Positions 54,650 to 64,000 of a stretch of DNA of 64,000 nt are shown here, piece after piece. Every line of letters starts with the position of its first letter. Position 1 is the stretch's first letter. Origin of the DNA: Caulobacteraceae bacterium. Lineage in GTDB: Bacteria > Pseudomonadota > Alphaproteobacteria > Caulobacterales > Caulobacteraceae. The position numbers were made by a program, and so were the translations under genes. The stretch is taken from positions 186,001 through 250,000 of the forward strand of contig CANJLQ010000002.1 of the NCBI GenBank assembly GCA_947475735.1, written 5' to 3'. The notes beneath the pieces are model-generated. The model had not been told where the DNA came from and made no database searches. It saw only the letters and a program-made list of their open reading frames with translations.

Positions 54650-56413
54650 CTACATCCGCTCGGGCGAATCGATCCCGAGCAGCCTCAACGCCGTCTCGAG
54701 CTGATCCAGCGCCGCCTTGGCCAGCGCCAGTCGCGAACCGACAACCGCAGGATCCTCGGCCGCCAGCACCGGGCAGGCGGCGTAGAATTTCGAGAAGCTC
54801 TGCGCCAGGCGATAGGCGTGCTCGGCTACGGCGTGGGGCGCGCGCCGGTCGTAGGCGTCCGACACCGCCGCGTCGAAGGCGTCCAGCGTCAGGGCCAGCT
54901 CGCGCTCGGCGGGCTCTGCGACGACGATCGGACCGGCCAGCACACCCTGCGCCTCGGCCTTCCTCAGCAGGGATTTTATCCGGACGGCCTGGTACAGCAG
55001 GTAGGGGCCCGTCTTGCCCTCGAAGCTCATGAACCGGTCCAGGTCGAAGACGTAGCTGGTGGTCCGGCTGTTCGACAGGTCGGCGAACTTCAGCGCCGCC
55101 ACGGCCACCTTGGCCGCGATGTCCTCGAACTCGGCCTCGGGCAGGTCGGCGCCCAGCTCAGCCTCGTGCAGACGCTCTCGGGCCTTGTCGCGGGCCTGTG
55201 TGATCAGATCGTGCAGCTTCAGCACCCCGCCTGCCCGGGTCTTGAAGGGCTTGCCGTCCGGCCCGTTCATGGTGCCGTTTGCGGCGTGTTCCAGCTGGCC
55301 CGGCGTGGCGTAGCCGCACTTGTAGGCCGCCCGGAACACCTGCTCGAAATGGTCGCCCTGACGCGCGTCGACGCAGTACAGAACCAGGTCGAAGTCCTGC
55401 TCTCGCCGACGTTGCAGGATCGTCGCCAGGTCCGTCGTGCCATACATGGCCGAGCCCTCGGACGAAACGAGCAGCAGGGGCGGCAGCTCGCGCTTGTCGC
55501 CCTCTTCGACCACGCGAATGATCCATGCGCCTTGGTCGAACTCGGCCAGGCCCTTGGCCTTGATCTCCTCGACCATGGCCGGGATCAGGGGGTCGGCGTC
55601 CGACTCGCCGTTCCACAGGTCGAAGGTGACGCCAAGCGCCGCGAACTCGCGCTCCAGCGCGGTGCGGCTGACGGCCACGAAACGCCGCCACAGCGCGCGA
55701 TAGCCGGCGCGGCCGGCCTGCAGCTCCGCGGTCGCCTTCCTTGCGCGATCCCGAAACGCGGTGTCTTCCTTCGCCTTCGCGGCGGCCTGCGGATACAGCC
55801 GCTCCAGGTCATCCAGGCTCACGGGGCTCTGGTCCGGAAACGGCCCGTCGCCCTCGGCCAGGAAGGCATCGGCCTTGCCTTCGTCGCCGACCGCGACGAT
55901 CAGCAGCCCCATCTGGAAGCCCCAGTCGCCGAAATGCGCGTCGCCCCACACCGTGTCGCCCCGGAACCGGAACAGCCGCTTCAGGCTCTCGCCGATGATG
56001 GACGAGCGCAGGTGGCCGACGTGCATCGGCTTGGCGACGTTGGGTCCGGCGAAATCGATGATGACCCGGCGCGGCACCGCGACCGGCGACGCCCCGGCGA
56101 AGGCCGCATCGTCGGCGACCGCCTGGGCCCGGTCCGCCAGCGCGCGTTCCGCGACCTTCAGATTGATGAAGCCCGGACCCGCGACCTCGACGCCCGACAG
56201 ACGCGGATCGCCCGCCAAACGCTCGGCCACCCGCGTGGCCAGCTCGCGCGGGTTCGCTTTCAACGCCTTGGCGGCGGCCAAGGCGCCGTTCGACTGGAAG
56301 TCGGCCAGGTCCGGCCGGTCCGACACGGTGACGCGCGCCAGGGCCGCGTCCACGCCTTCGGCGGCGAAGGCGGCCGCGACCGCTTCGCCCAGCGACGTCT
56401 TCAGATCGGTCAT
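54650..56413 (-). CDS. argS: arginyl-tRNA synthetase
   Basis: 587 residues. [27 protein letters not shown] contains the HVGH (HIGH) motif; the C-terminal anticodon-binding domain ends [15 protein letters not shown] 56413 overlaps the upstream gene stop (ATGA). The 160 extra N-terminal residues in the track are out-of-frame reading of the neighbour. Confidence 0.96.
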   Translation of the reverse strand: MTDLKTSLGEAVAAAFAAEGVDAALARVTVSDRPDLADFQSNGALAAAKALKANPRELATRVAERLAGDPRLSGVEVAGPGFINLKVAERALADRAQAVADDAAFAGASPVAVPRRVIIDFAGPNVAKPMHVGHLRSSIIGESLKRLFRFRGDTVWGDAHFGDWGFQMGLLIVAVGDEGKADAFLAEGDGPFPDQSPVSLDDLERLYPQAAAKAKEDTAFRDRARKATAELQAGRAGYRALWRRFVAVSRTALEREFAALGVTFDLWNGESDADPLIPAMVEEIKAKGLAEFDQGAWIIRVVEEGDKRELPPLLLVSSEGSAMYGTTDLATILQRRREQDFDLVLYCVDARQGDHFEQVFRAAYKCGYATPGQLEHAANGTMNGPDGKPFKTRAGGVLKLHDLITQARDKARERLHEAELGADLPEAEFEDIAAKVAVAALKFADLSNSRTTSYVFDLDRFMSFEGKTGPYLLYQAVRIKSLLRKAEAQGVLAGPIVVAEPAERELALTLDAFDAAVSDAYDRRAPHAVAEHAYRLAQSFSKFYAACPVLAAEDPAVVGSRLALAKAALDQLETALRLLGIDSPERM

Positions 56414-57075
56414 TGCGCCGGAGGCGTCGTCGCCGAGGCCGTGCCCGCGTTGATGCGGAAGCGGCTGCCGGAGCGATTGAAGTCGGCCATCTCCGGCGTC
56501 ACCTCGAAGCCGATCAGGACCTCGAAATTGCCGCCCGAGGTTTCCGGCGTGGCGCGCGGGATGACGATGGTCTGGCCTTCCTCGACCGAGGCCGTGCGCT
56601 GGCCGTCGAAGTCGACGACCAGGTCGAAATACTCCTTGGCCAAAACGGCCTCGTTCCGCTCGGTCACGGCGATCCAGTAGCGATACGTGCGGCGATCGTC
56701 GCCCGTCTGCGGGCCACGGCCCAGGTTGAACAGGATGTTGGTCTGGACCGTGATCGGGTCGTCGGACTGATAGGCGCAGCCGGCCGTCACGCCCTCGATC
56801 TCGCCGGTATAGCCCACGGCCGACGCCGCCGTGCGTCCGTCTTCCAGCTCCACATAGCGGGCGGCGTCGTAGAGGATCTTCACGAAGGGGCACGGCCCGG
56901 CGTTCGGCTGGGCCCGCAGACGGCCGAGGCGCGGCGCGCGTTCGCGCTCGGACGCCTCGTCGCGCGCCTGACGCTCGCGGTCGCGCTGGGCCGGGCCCGA
57001 GCTGGTCTGGGCCAGGGCGGTAGAGGCGGAGGCGAGAACCGCAAGGGCGGCGAGGGCGACGGTCGCAAGACGCAT
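56410..57075 (-). CDS. secreted hypothetical protein coupled to argS
   Basis: 221 residues. Signal peptide [26 protein letters not shown], an Arg/Glu/Ala-rich charged linker, then a beta-rich domain with [20 protein letters not shown] and GVTAGCAY (two cysteines, possible disulfide). Translationally coupled to argS. No function recognised. Confidence 0.85.
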   Translation of the reverse strand: MRLATVALAALAVLASASTALAQTSSGPAQRDRERQARDEASERERAPRLGRLRAQPNAGPCPFVKILYDAARYVELEDGRTAASAVGYTGEIEGVTAGCAYQSDDPITVQTNILFNLGRGPQTGDDRRTYRYWIAVTERNEAVLAKEYFDLVVDFDGQRTASVEEGQTIVIPRATPETSGGNFEVLIGFEVTPEMADFNRSGSRFRINAGTASATTPPAQ

Positions 57076-57211
57076 TCGAGGTATCCGGAAATCAGGCGCT
57101 GACGGAACGCGGTCAGGCTTCCCGCCTGATAGCGGCTAAAGCGAGGCGTCGCAAACGCCGGAAGTCCCGCCCGCAGTGGCGGTGTGACCTCGAAGCGACT
57201 AGGTTGGACGC

Positions 57212-58195
57212 ATGGACGCCTCGCTTCTCTCCACGCCCCTGTCGACCTCGTCGTCCCGCCGCCCGCTGACGGTGCGTATGGCGACGCCGCGCGGCTTCTG
57301 CGCCGGCGTCGACCGCGCCATCCAGATCGTCGAGCGCGCCATCGAGAAGTTCGGCGCCCCCGTCTATGTCCGCCACGAGATCGTCCACAACAAGCATGTG
57401 GTGGACCGGCTGAAGGGGCTGGGCGCGGTCTTCGTCAAGGAACTGGACCAGTGCCCGGACGACCGGCCGGTCGTCTTCTCCGCCCACGGCGTGCCCAAGT
57501 CGGTGCCGGCCACGGCACGCTCGCGCGAACTGCTGTTCCTGGACGCCACCTGCCCCCTGGTGTCCAAGGTCCATGTCGAGGCCGAGCGTCATCACGCCAA
57601 CGGCAAGCACATCATCCTGATCGGCCACGCCGGCCATCCGGAGGTCGTCGGCACCCTGGGCCAGCTGCCCGAGGGCGCGATCAGCCTTGTCGAGACGGTC
57701 GAGGATGCCGAAGCGTTCCAGCGACCGGGCGACCAGCTGCTGGCCTACGCCACCCAGACGACCCTGTCGCTGGACGACACCGCCGAGATCGTCGCCGCCC
57801 TGAAGCGTCGCTTCCCCGAGCTGCCCGATCCCCACAAGGAAGACATCTGCTACGCCACCACCAACCGCCAGGAAGCGGTCAAGCAGCTCGCCGACGGCTC
57901 GGACCTGGTGCTGGTCGTCGGGTCCAAGAACTCGTCCAACTCGGTCCGTCTGGTCGAGGTCGCGCTCAAGGCCGGCGCGCGTGACGCCCGTCTGCTGGAC
58001 GACGCCTCGCAGCTGGACTGGAGCTGGTTCGACGGCGTCACGACCGTCGGCCTTACGGCGGGTGCCTCGGCCCCTGAACCGCTGGTACAGGGCGTAATCG
58101 ACGCGCTTCGTGGACGGTTCGACGTGACGGTGGCCGACGACCCGGGCGAGGCCGAGACGGTGACGTTCAAGCTGCCCCGGGCTCTGACCGCCTGA
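57212..58195 (+). CDS. ispH: 4-hydroxy-3-methylbut-2-enyl diphosphate reductase IspH
   Basis: 327 residues. Cluster cysteines in [27 protein letters not shown] and [21 protein letters not shown] and TAGASAPE complete the active site. Last MEP-pathway step, supplying IPP/DMAPP for carotenoids and the phytyl tail. No nearby PpsR box seen. Confidence 0.96.
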   Translation: MDASLLSTPLSTSSSRRPLTVRMATPRGFCAGVDRAIQIVERAIEKFGAPVYVRHEIVHNKHVVDRLKGLGAVFVKELDQCPDDRPVVFSAHGVPKSVPATARSRELLFLDATCPLVSKVHVEAERHHANGKHIILIGHAGHPEVVGTLGQLPEGAISLVETVEDAEAFQRPGDQLLAYATQTTLSLDDTAEIVAALKRRFPELPDPHKEDICYATTNRQEAVKQLADGSDLVLVVGSKNSSNSVRLVEVALKAGARDARLLDDASQLDWSWFDGVTTVGLTAGASAPEPLVQGVIDALRGRFDVTVADDPGEAETVTFKLPRALTA

Positions 58196-58197
58196 TC

Positions 58198-58470
58198 TTA
58201 CTCTTTCGGCGCGGCCTGCTGGCCTCCGGACAGAGCGGCGGCCTCGGCGGGCGACGCAGGTGCGGCGACCTCGTCGGCGGAGGCGTCGTCCATCGACTCA
58301 GGGGCCGGCGTCACGCCGCCGTCGGTCGGCAGCTCGGTCGGTCCACCCACGGACGGCGCGGTCGTGGACTGGATCTCTGTCTCGGGCGCGGCGGCGGCCG
58401 GCTCTTCGGCGGCCGGGGTGCAGGCGGCCAGGGCCAGGGCGGCGGCTCCGGTGGCGATCAGGATACGCAT
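58198..58470 (-). CDS. small Ala/Pro-rich lipoprotein
   Basis: 90 residues: signal RILIATGAAALALAAC lipobox with Cys17, remainder low-complexity Ala/Pro/Glu/Ser. ATG 58470. The long track frame upstream is a shadow. Function unknown. Confidence 0.75.
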   Translation of the reverse strand: MRILIATGAAALALAACTPAAEEPAAAAPETEIQSTTAPSVGGPTELPTDGGVTPAPESMDDASADEVAAPASPAEAAALSGGQQAAPKE

Positions 58471-58529
58471 GAAGGGTTCTCCGTGGACGGTGTTCGTCCG
58501 GAGAACGGTCAAGCTGCGGAACGGTTGCG

Positions 58530-59186
58530 TCAGTCCCCGACGAAGTCCTGGGCGAACTCCGGCACGTCGCCCTCCTCGATCGGGTCTTCCTCGTCGGAGC
58601 CGGCCCGCGATGGGTCCGGCACCTCGAACCCGACCGGCAGCGACAGATCCAGCAGCCCCGCCGCCTTCATCTCGGCCGCGCCCGGCAGGTCGTACAGGCT
58701 GGCCAGGCCGAAATGCTCCAGGAACCGGTCGGCGGTGGCATAGGTCACCGGGCGGCCGGGCGTGCGCCGGCGTCCCCTCAGCCGCACGAACCCCATCTCC
58801 AGCAACAGATCCAGCGTCCCGCGCGACAGGGACACCCCGCGCACGCTCTCGATCTCGGCGCGCGTGACCGGCTGATGATAGGCGATGATGGCCAGGGTCT
58901 CCAGCGCGGCCTTGGACAAACGGCGCGGCTCCTCGCGGGCCTCGGTCATCAGGAACGACAGGTCCGGCGAGGTCCGGAACCGCCAGCGATCGGCCACGCA
59001 CTCCAGCTCGACCCCCCGCCCCTCGTACCGCGCGCGCAGGGCCGCGATGGCCCGGCCCACATCGGCCCCCTCGGGCAGGCGTCGCGCGATGTCGGCGGCC
59101 GACAGCGGCCCGGCTGCGGCGAAAAGCAGGGCTTCCACCCGCCGTTCGATCTCGGCCTCGTCGGGAGCGAACCGCAGATCGGTCAA
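58530..59186 (-). CDS. scpB: segregation and condensation protein ScpB
   Basis: 218 residues. Winged-helix pair with EARVEALLFAAAGPLS-like start (IERRVEALLFAAAGPL), ALETLAIIAYHQPVTRAEIESVRGVS and FLEHFGLASLYDLPG. Kleisin-associated SMC partner. TTG 59186 overlaps the scpA stop (TTGA). Confidence 0.93.
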   Translation of the reverse strand: MTDLRFAPDEAEIERRVEALLFAAAGPLSAADIARRLPEGADVGRAIAALRARYEGRGVELECVADRWRFRTSPDLSFLMTEAREEPRRLSKAALETLAIIAYHQPVTRAEIESVRGVSLSRGTLDLLLEMGFVRLRGRRRTPGRPVTYATADRFLEHFGLASLYDLPGAAEMKAAGLLDLSLPVGFEVPDPSRAGSDEEDPIEEGDVPEFAQDFVGD

Positions 59187-60004
59187 GGTGTCAGCTCCAG
59201 CGGCTGGCCCCGCCCGCGCCGCTTCAGCCACAGGGGCTCGAACGCCCGCTCCTGGCGCAGGTCCATCGCGCCTTCCTTCACCAGCTCCAGCCCGGCCGAC
59301 AGGGTCGAGGCGGTGAAGCTTGCCTGGCTGGGGCCTTCGGCCTCGTCCTTGACCGGGGCGATCCGCTCCAGCGGCGTCCAGTCGGCGAGGCGGGGCAGGA
59401 TGTCCCGCAGCCAGTCGCGCGCCTCTTCCAGGGCGAAGGCCTCGACCCGCTGGGTCGGGTTGTAGTGGCGCGACTGCTCCTTCCTGCGCTGGCCGACATA
59501 GGCCGCCATCAGCTCGTACAGGCTGGCGTCGATACGGTCGGACGGCACGATCACCGTCGCCTCGGGATCGCCCCGGGTGAAGACGTCGCGCTTCAGCTGG
59601 GGCCGGGCCATCAGAGCCTCGGACGCCTTTCGCATGGCCTCCAGCTTCTGCAGCCGAAACGCCAGGGCCGCCGCCATCTCCTCGGCCGGCGGTTCGTCGC
59701 CCTTGCCCTTCTCGGTGCGCGGAAGCAGCAGCCGCGACTTCAGATAGGCCAGCCAAGAGGCCATCACGAGGTAGTCCGCCGCCAGCGAGAAGTTCCGACG
59801 CCGCGCCTCATGAACGAAAGCCAGATACTGTTCCGCCAGCCGCGTGATCGACAGTTTCAGCAGATCGACCTTCTGCGTCCGGGCGAGCGCCAGCAACACA
59901 TGCAGGGGCCCCTCGTAACCGTCCAGATCGACCACGAAGGCGTCGCGGGCATCGACCTCCTCGACCGCCGCGAAATCCAGATTGGGCTGAAACGCTTCGG
60001 CCAT
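59183..60004 (-). CDS. scpA: segregation and condensation protein ScpA
   Basis: 273 residues: FVVDLDGYEGPLHVLLALARTQKVDLLKLSITRLAEQYLAFV and ADYLVMASWLAYLKSRLLLP are the ScpA kleisin N-terminus. 2 bases after nagZ. Confidence 0.95.
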   Translation of the reverse strand: MAEAFQPNLDFAAVEEVDARDAFVVDLDGYEGPLHVLLALARTQKVDLLKLSITRLAEQYLAFVHEARRRNFSLAADYLVMASWLAYLKSRLLLPRTEKGKGDEPPAEEMAAALAFRLQKLEAMRKASEALMARPQLKRDVFTRGDPEATVIVPSDRIDASLYELMAAYVGQRRKEQSRHYNPTQRVEAFALEEARDWLRDILPRLADWTPLERIAPVKDEAEGPSQASFTASTLSAGLELVKEGAMDLRQERAFEPLWLKRRGRGQPLELTP

Positions 60005-60006
60005 GC

Positions 60007-61053
60007 TCAGGCCTGGGCCTCCCCTACGTCAGGGCCCTTTGCCGCGGTCAAGCGCCCGGCCAGCATGGCATCGAACCGTCCCCGGGCCTCGAACACGTCC
60101 AGCGGCTCAGGAGTATGGACGATGCGGGCCAGCGCCGCCGCCGCCCGCCGCGCGGCCCCGCCCTTCAGCCTGCCGACGCCCTTGGCCACCTGTTCCATCT
60201 CGGCCATGTCGCCGGTCCAGTGGATCACCAGATCGCACCCGGCCTTCAGCGACTTCTCCGCCCGTTCGGTCAGGCTGCCGGACAGGGCGTTCATGCACAG
60301 GTCGTCGGACAGCAGCAGGCCGCCGAAGCCGAGATGCTCGCGGATCAGCCGGATCGCCTTCTTCGACTGCGTCGCGGGTCGCTTCTTGTCGATGGCGGTG
60401 AAGACGATGTGGGCCGTCATCCCGACGGGCATGTCCGACAGGGCCTTGAACGGCGCGAAGTCCCAGGCGTCCAGGTGGTCCAGGCTGGCGTTGACCGTCG
60501 GCAGTTCCTTGTGGCTGTCCGCGTGGGCCCGACCGTGGCCGGGCATGTGCTTGATCACCGGCAGGACCCCGCCCGCCAGCAGACCCTCGGCCATCGCCCG
60601 GCCGATCTGGGTGACCGTGGCCGGATCCTGACCGAAGGCGCGGTCGCCGATGATGTCGTGGGCGCCCGGAGTCGGCACGTCCAGAACGGGCGCGCAGTCC
60701 ACGTCGATGCCCACGGCCTTCAGATCGTGAGCCATCAACCGCCCCCCCAGCCACGCCAGGCCCCGCGCCGAGAAGGGATCGTTCGCCGCCTGCAGATAGG
60801 CCTCGCCCGGCGGATATTTGGGCCAGTGCGGCGGACCCAGCCTCTGGACCCGCCCCCCTTCCTGATCGACCAGAATCGGGCAGTGCCACCCGACGCTGCC
60901 GCGCAGGGCCTCGGTCAGGCGAAGAACCTGCTCCGGGCTCTCGACGTTCCGCCGGAACAGGATAAAGCCCCACGGGCGGACGTCCGCGAAGAAGGCGCGC
61001 TCCGCCTCGGTCAGGACCGGCCCGGAACAGGCGTAGATCGCGGCGCTGGTCAC
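60007..61053 (-). CDS. nagZ: beta-N-acetylhexosaminidase NagZ
   Basis: 348 residues, GH3: GFILFRRNV, LVDQEGGRVQRL, VIKHMPGHGRAHADSHKELP with the Asp-His catalytic dyad, and LLLSDDLCMNAL with nucleophile Asp. Peptidoglycan recycling in the cytoplasm. Confidence 0.95.
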   Translation of the reverse strand: MTSAAIYACSGPVLTEAERAFFADVRPWGFILFRRNVESPEQVLRLTEALRGSVGWHCPILVDQEGGRVQRLGPPHWPKYPPGEAYLQAANDPFSARGLAWLGGRLMAHDLKAVGIDVDCAPVLDVPTPGAHDIIGDRAFGQDPATVTQIGRAMAEGLLAGGVLPVIKHMPGHGRAHADSHKELPTVNASLDHLDAWDFAPFKALSDMPVGMTAHIVFTAIDKKRPATQSKKAIRLIREHLGFGGLLLSDDLCMNALSGSLTERAEKSLKAGCDLVIHWTGDMAEMEQVAKGVGRLKGGAARRAAAALARIVHTPEPLDVFEARGRFDAMLAGRLTAAKGPDVGEAQA

Positions 61054-61056
61054 CCT

Positions 61057-61785
61057 CTATCGCACCAGGCAGTCGCCGCCGCCCGCCTGGATGGCGGCGC
61101 AGAAGGCGCGGGCGTCGGCGGCGCTCAGGCCCGTGAAGGTGGTCCGGTAGACGGTCGAGCCGTTCGACGCCGTCACCTCCTGCACCCGCTTGGTGGCGTT
61201 GCGGGCAAAGCTGGGGAAGCGGGCGGCCACGGCGGCGTATTCCCGATCGGCCAGGGCGGTCGAGGAGAAGGCGCCGATCTGCACCGCCGCGCTGCCGCCA
61301 GCACCCGTCGCGACCGGGGCGGGCGTCTCGACGGCCGGACGCGGAGCGGGGGTCGCAGGGCGCACAGGCGGGGTCGCCTCGGCCGTCTCGATCGGGCGCG
61401 GGGCGGGACGGGGCAGCGGCGTTTCGGGCGGCGGGGCGAACTCCGGCGCGGCCGGCGCTTCCGACGTCTCGTCATACAGGCCGACACCGGCTTCGGGGTC
61501 GATGGGCTGGGCCTCGACCGGCGCCTCGACCTTCAGCTGGGCGACCGGCGTGCCGACGGCCGGCGGGGCGTCTGTCGAGGATCGGAGGCCCGAGCGATAG
61601 AACAGCACCACCGCGATGATCAGCACCAGCAGCACGCCCGCACTGACCAGCAGGGTCACGGGCGGAGCCTTCTGGGGCGCAGGACGGCGGGCGTCATAGC
61701 CGCCGCGATTGAAGGGCAGGTCGTCGTCGGTCGGCGGCGTATAGGCCCCACGATCCCGCGGGCGGTTGTCGTCGTCGTAGGACAT
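61057..61785 (-). CDS. SPOR-domain membrane protein
   Basis: 242 residues: cytoplasmic acidic N-terminus, one helix (VTLLVSAGVLLVLIIAVVLFY, about 43-63), long Pro/Ala linker, C-terminal SPOR domain (AVQIGAFSSTALADREYAAVAARF ... YRTTFTGLSAADARAFC). Binds denuded glycan at division sites in other bacteria. Confidence 0.9.
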   Translation of the reverse strand: MSYDDDNRPRDRGAYTPPTDDDLPFNRGGYDARRPAPQKAPPVTLLVSAGVLLVLIIAVVLFYRSGLRSSTDAPPAVGTPVAQLKVEAPVEAQPIDPEAGVGLYDETSEAPAAPEFAPPPETPLPRPAPRPIETAEATPPVRPATPAPRPAVETPAPVATGAGGSAAVQIGAFSSTALADREYAAVAARFPSFARNATKRVQEVTASNGSTVYRTTFTGLSAADARAFCAAIQAGGGDCLVR

Positions 61786-61865
61786 GGTCTGTGCGCCTCG
61801 GTTCGGGCCCGCGCGAATCGGCGATCCGGCCCGTCAGTCTATGCCGCCCCTTGGGTCTTGAGGAA

Positions 61866-63047
61866 TCACAGATCGAGGGCGAGGTCGAGTGTGAACAGCT
61901 TTCTGTGCTCCTCGATGGCATAGCGATCGGTCATGCCGGCGATGTAGTCGCAGACGGCGCGGGCCCGGCGGTGCGGATCGTCCGAGGCGGCGCGGGCGCC
62001 CCACTCGGTAGGCATGACCTCGGGCTCGGCCATGAACAGCTGGAACATCTCGGCCAGGATACGCCGCGCCTGGCTGCGCGTGCGGTTGACGCGGTAGTGC
62101 CGGTACATTCGCTCGTACAGAAACCGGCGCAGCTGGCCCAGGTCCGCCAGCATGCCGTCCGAGAACTGCACCAGGGTGCGACGCGCGGCCCGGACATCCT
62201 CGCTGGAACCGATGCCGTCCTCGGCGAGGCGGCGCTCGGTCTCGGCCAGGACGTCGTCGATCATGACGCCGATCATCCGCCGCACGGCTTCCAGCCTCAG
62301 CATCCGCTCCGACAGATCGGGCCAGTCCGCCCGCGTCGCGTACAGGACGGGCCCGATCAGGGGCACGTCGGCCAGGTCCGCCAGGGTGAACAGCCCCGCC
62401 TGCACCCCGTCGTCCACGTCGTGGTTGTTGTAGGCGATGTCGTCGGCGATGGCCGCCGCCTGGGCCTCCAGCGAGGCGAAGCTGTCCAGCCTCAGATCCC
62501 AGCCTGGCGCGAAGTCGGCGATGGCCTTCCACGCGGGTTCGTCCAGCTTGTGGGTCACCGGACCATTGTGCTTGACCACGCCCTCGATGGTTTCCCAGCT
62601 CAGGTTCAGGCCGTCGAAGGCCGGATAGCGGGTCTCCAGCTTCGTCACGACCCGGAAGGTCTGGACGTTGTGATCGAACCCGCCCCAGGGCTGCATCTGC
62701 GCCTGCAGCTCGTCCTCTCCGGCATGGCCGAACGGGGGATGGCCCAGATCGTGGGCCAGGGCGACCGTCTCGGCCAGATCCTGGTCCAGCTTGAGGGCGT
62801 GGGCCAGGGACCGGGCGATCTGGCTGACCTCCAGGCTGTGCGTCAGGCGCGTCCGGTAATGGTCGCCCTCGTGGGCGACGAAGACCTGGGTCTTCTCCTT
62901 CAGGCGGCGAAAGGCGGTCGAGTGGATGATCCGGTCGCGGTCGCGGGCGAAGGCGTTGCGCGTCCGGCTGGGGTGCTCGGGGACCAGCCGTCCGCGCGAG
63001 GCGTCAGCGGTCTCGGCATAGGGCGCGCGGGGAGGAAGCTGGCTCAA
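61866..63047 (-). CDS. dgt: deoxyguanosinetriphosphate triphosphohydrolase-like protein
   Basis: 393 residues. HD-domain metal ligands in [19 protein letters not shown] and [19 protein letters not shown] 63047 matches family N-terminus ([11 protein letters not shown]); ATG 63122 would overlap the divergent erpA start, so it is less likely. Confidence 0.92.
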   Translation of the reverse strand: MSQLPPRAPYAETADASRGRLVPEHPSRTRNAFARDRDRIIHSTAFRRLKEKTQVFVAHEGDHYRTRLTHSLEVSQIARSLAHALKLDQDLAETVALAHDLGHPPFGHAGEDELQAQMQPWGGFDHNVQTFRVVTKLETRYPAFDGLNLSWETIEGVVKHNGPVTHKLDEPAWKAIADFAPGWDLRLDSFASLEAQAAAIADDIAYNNHDVDDGVQAGLFTLADLADVPLIGPVLYATRADWPDLSERMLRLEAVRRMIGVMIDDVLAETERRLAEDGIGSSEDVRAARRTLVQFSDGMLADLGQLRRFLYERMYRHYRVNRTRSQARRILAEMFQLFMAEPEVMPTEWGARAASDDPHRRARAVCDYIAGMTDRYAIEEHRKLFTLDLALDL

Positions 63048-63107
63048 GGGCGGTTTCCGTGCAGCCGGGCTTTGCGAACCGGGCGGGGCGGCCTCATATA
63101 GACGGTC

Positions 63108-63485
63108 ATGACCGCCGTCCAAACTGCCCCGTTGGAGTTAAAGATCGCCACGCGGTCGCCCGAGGGCATCGTGTTGGCCGACAGCGCGGCGCGTCGCCTG
63201 GCGAAGCTGGGCGAGATCGAGGGGCATACCGTCATGCTGCGCGTCGCCGTCGAGGGTGGCGGCTGTTCGGGCTTCCAGTACCGGCTCGACCTCGTCGAGG
63301 CCGCCGAGGCGGATGACGTCCGCATCGAGGCGGGCGGTCAGGCGGCCCTGATCGACCCGGTGTCCGTGCCCTTCCTCAAGGGGTCCGAGATCGCCTTCGT
63401 CGACGAGCTGGCGGGCGCCCAGTTCGTGATCCGAAACCCCAATGCCGCCACCAGCTGCGGCTGCGGGGTCAGCTTCTCCATCTGA
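63108..63485 (+). CDS. erpA: iron-sulfur cluster insertion protein ErpA (HesB family)
   Basis: 125 residues: [18 protein letters not shown] and C-terminal [12 protein letters not shown] supply the three conserved cysteines. A-type carrier for Fe-S delivery. Divergent from dgt. Confidence 0.93.
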   Translation: MTAVQTAPLELKIATRSPEGIVLADSAARRLAKLGEIEGHTVMLRVAVEGGGCSGFQYRLDLVEAAEADDVRIEAGGQAALIDPVSVPFLKGSEIAFVDELAGAQFVIRNPNAATSCGCGVSFSI

Positions 63486-63653
63486 CATCGGCGGGTCGCG
63501 GCCGGATTCGCCCGACCGACTTCTGGCGCGCCCTGACCGACGGCCCAGTTGTGCCGCGCCTGGCGCGATGCGGGCGGAAATGCGGCGGAGCCGGGCCCCT
63601 CGAAATGAAACTGTCGCAAATACAACGCCTGAAGGGTGACACAATATAACCAC

Positions 63654-63667
63654 TGTAACCCGTTACA
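63654..63667. promoter_or_regulatory. perfect palindrome before BLUF gene
   Basis: TGTAAC-CC-GTTACA is a perfect inverted repeat, overlapping a TTGACA (63667-63672) that could be a -35 element. Candidate operator; the regulator is unknown. Confidence 0.55.
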
Positions 63668-63710
63668 TTGACAAGATCACACCGTTACGTCGCCAACTTG
63701 GGGTTATGTC

Positions 63711-64000
63711 GTGCTGTACAGGCTCATCTACGCCAGCGAGGCTGTCGGCTCGACCGGCGCGTCCACCTTGTCGGTGGCGCAAATCCTCGGCGTCGCGATC
63801 ACGAACAATCGCCGCGATCACATCACCTCGGCGGTGATGTTCCATGACGGCTGGTGCCTTCAAGGCATCGAGGGGTCGCGTCAGGACGTCGATCGCCTGA
63901 TGCGCCGCATCCGCCAGGATCGCCGTCACCAGAACGTTCGCGTCCTCTCCGACAAGCTGGTCGCCTCGCGCAGCTTCCCCGAGCCGATGGCGCTGTGCGA
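63711..64000 (+). CDS. BLUF-domain blue-light sensor (3' end beyond window)
   Basis: GTG start at 63711 gives LYRLIYASEAVGSTGAS..., a BLUF domain: Tyr7, Asn33, Gln51 in CLQGIEG, the N-to-Q distance (18) equals that in AppA, and RRIRQDRRHQNVRVL follows. The usual tryptophan near the end appears replaced (RSFPEPMAL), Met kept. A second domain may lie beyond the edge. Missed by the ORF track because it is truncated. Confidence 0.85.
   Translation, partial: MLYRLIYASEAVGSTGASTLSVAQILGVAITNNRRDHITSAVMFHDGWCLQGIEGSRQDVDRLMRRIRQDRRHQNVRVLSDKLVASRSFPEPMALC

Noticed and set aside
53585-56680. 1031-residue plus-strand ORF
   Set aside because: Shadow across vapC-antitoxin, NYN and argS, all recognised on the minus strand.

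Overview
The window carries most of a photosynthesis gene cluster (PGC) of an aerobic or facultative anoxygenic phototroph, joined without any visible integrase, transposase or tRNA boundary to ordinary chromosomal genes (flagellum, F0 ATP synthase, glycine cleavage, ScpAB, NagZ, ErpA). High G+C, frequent GTG/TTG starts, the flgBC-fliE / fliO-fliP arrangement with a CtrA-like box, and the protein sequences point to an alphaproteobacterium, most likely Caulobacterales (Brevundimonas-like). The taxon is inference; the gene calls rest on motifs and recognisable sequence.

Layout. 1-10.7 kb: bchC (runs off the left edge; bchXYZ and pufBALM may lie beyond) and crtF on the minus strand, divergent crtD-crtC on plus, a small membrane-protein gene, then bchI-bchD-bchO on minus, followed by a DUF3422 membrane protein and a lipoprotein cytochrome c on plus. 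10.7-17 kb: bchG - PucC-like transporter - bchP - small membrane protein on minus, then the regulators aerR/ppaA-ppsR on minus. 17.3-34.1 kb: one tightly packed plus-strand operon bchF-N-B-H-L-M-lhaA-puhA-B-C-orf94-acsF-puhE-hemA plus an alpha/beta hydrolase, with most junctions overlapping stop/start codons. No gene for bchX/Y/Z, puf, crtA/B/E/I is inside the window.

Regulation. PpsR/CrtJ operators (TGT-N12-ACA) are found in front of bchC (two copies exactly 8 bp apart), in the crtF/crtD divergent region, immediately before the bchI start codon, and before bchG; two one-mismatch copies lie before bchF. The matching repressor (PpsR, with exactly two cysteines) and its B12-binding antirepressor partner (AerR/PpaA) are encoded in the same window. 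The layout therefore looks like a self-contained redox/light-regulated regulon. A BLUF-domain blue-light receptor gene begins at the right edge behind a perfect palindrome.

Anomalies. crtF has an in-frame TAG 59 codons before its natural end, and crtC has no usable ATG/GTG/TTG near its conserved N-terminus, so two of the three crtCDF genes are irregular. REP-like repeats have become part of the coding ends of fliP (5' end) and a long TPR protein (3' end). A low-G+C PD-(D/E)XK nuclease gene sits seamlessly inside the glycine-cleavage operon, which is headed by a tandem glycine riboswitch. A FitAB/VapBC-type toxin-antitoxin pair and a NYN-domain gene lie next to adenosine deaminase.

34-64 kb, in order: DUF2189 protein; fliE, flgC, flgB (minus); fliO, fliP, HU (plus); TPR protein (minus); DUF983; atpI-B-E-F'-F; SDR/TetR divergent pair; gcvPB - nuclease - gcvPA - gcvH - gcvT (minus); small membrane protein, adenosine deaminase, TA pair, NYN protein, argS, a secreted protein (minus); ispH (plus); a lipoprotein, scpB, scpA, nagZ, SPOR protein, dgt (minus); erpA and the BLUF gene (plus). 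No rRNA, tRNA, CRISPR array or insertion sequence was recognised.
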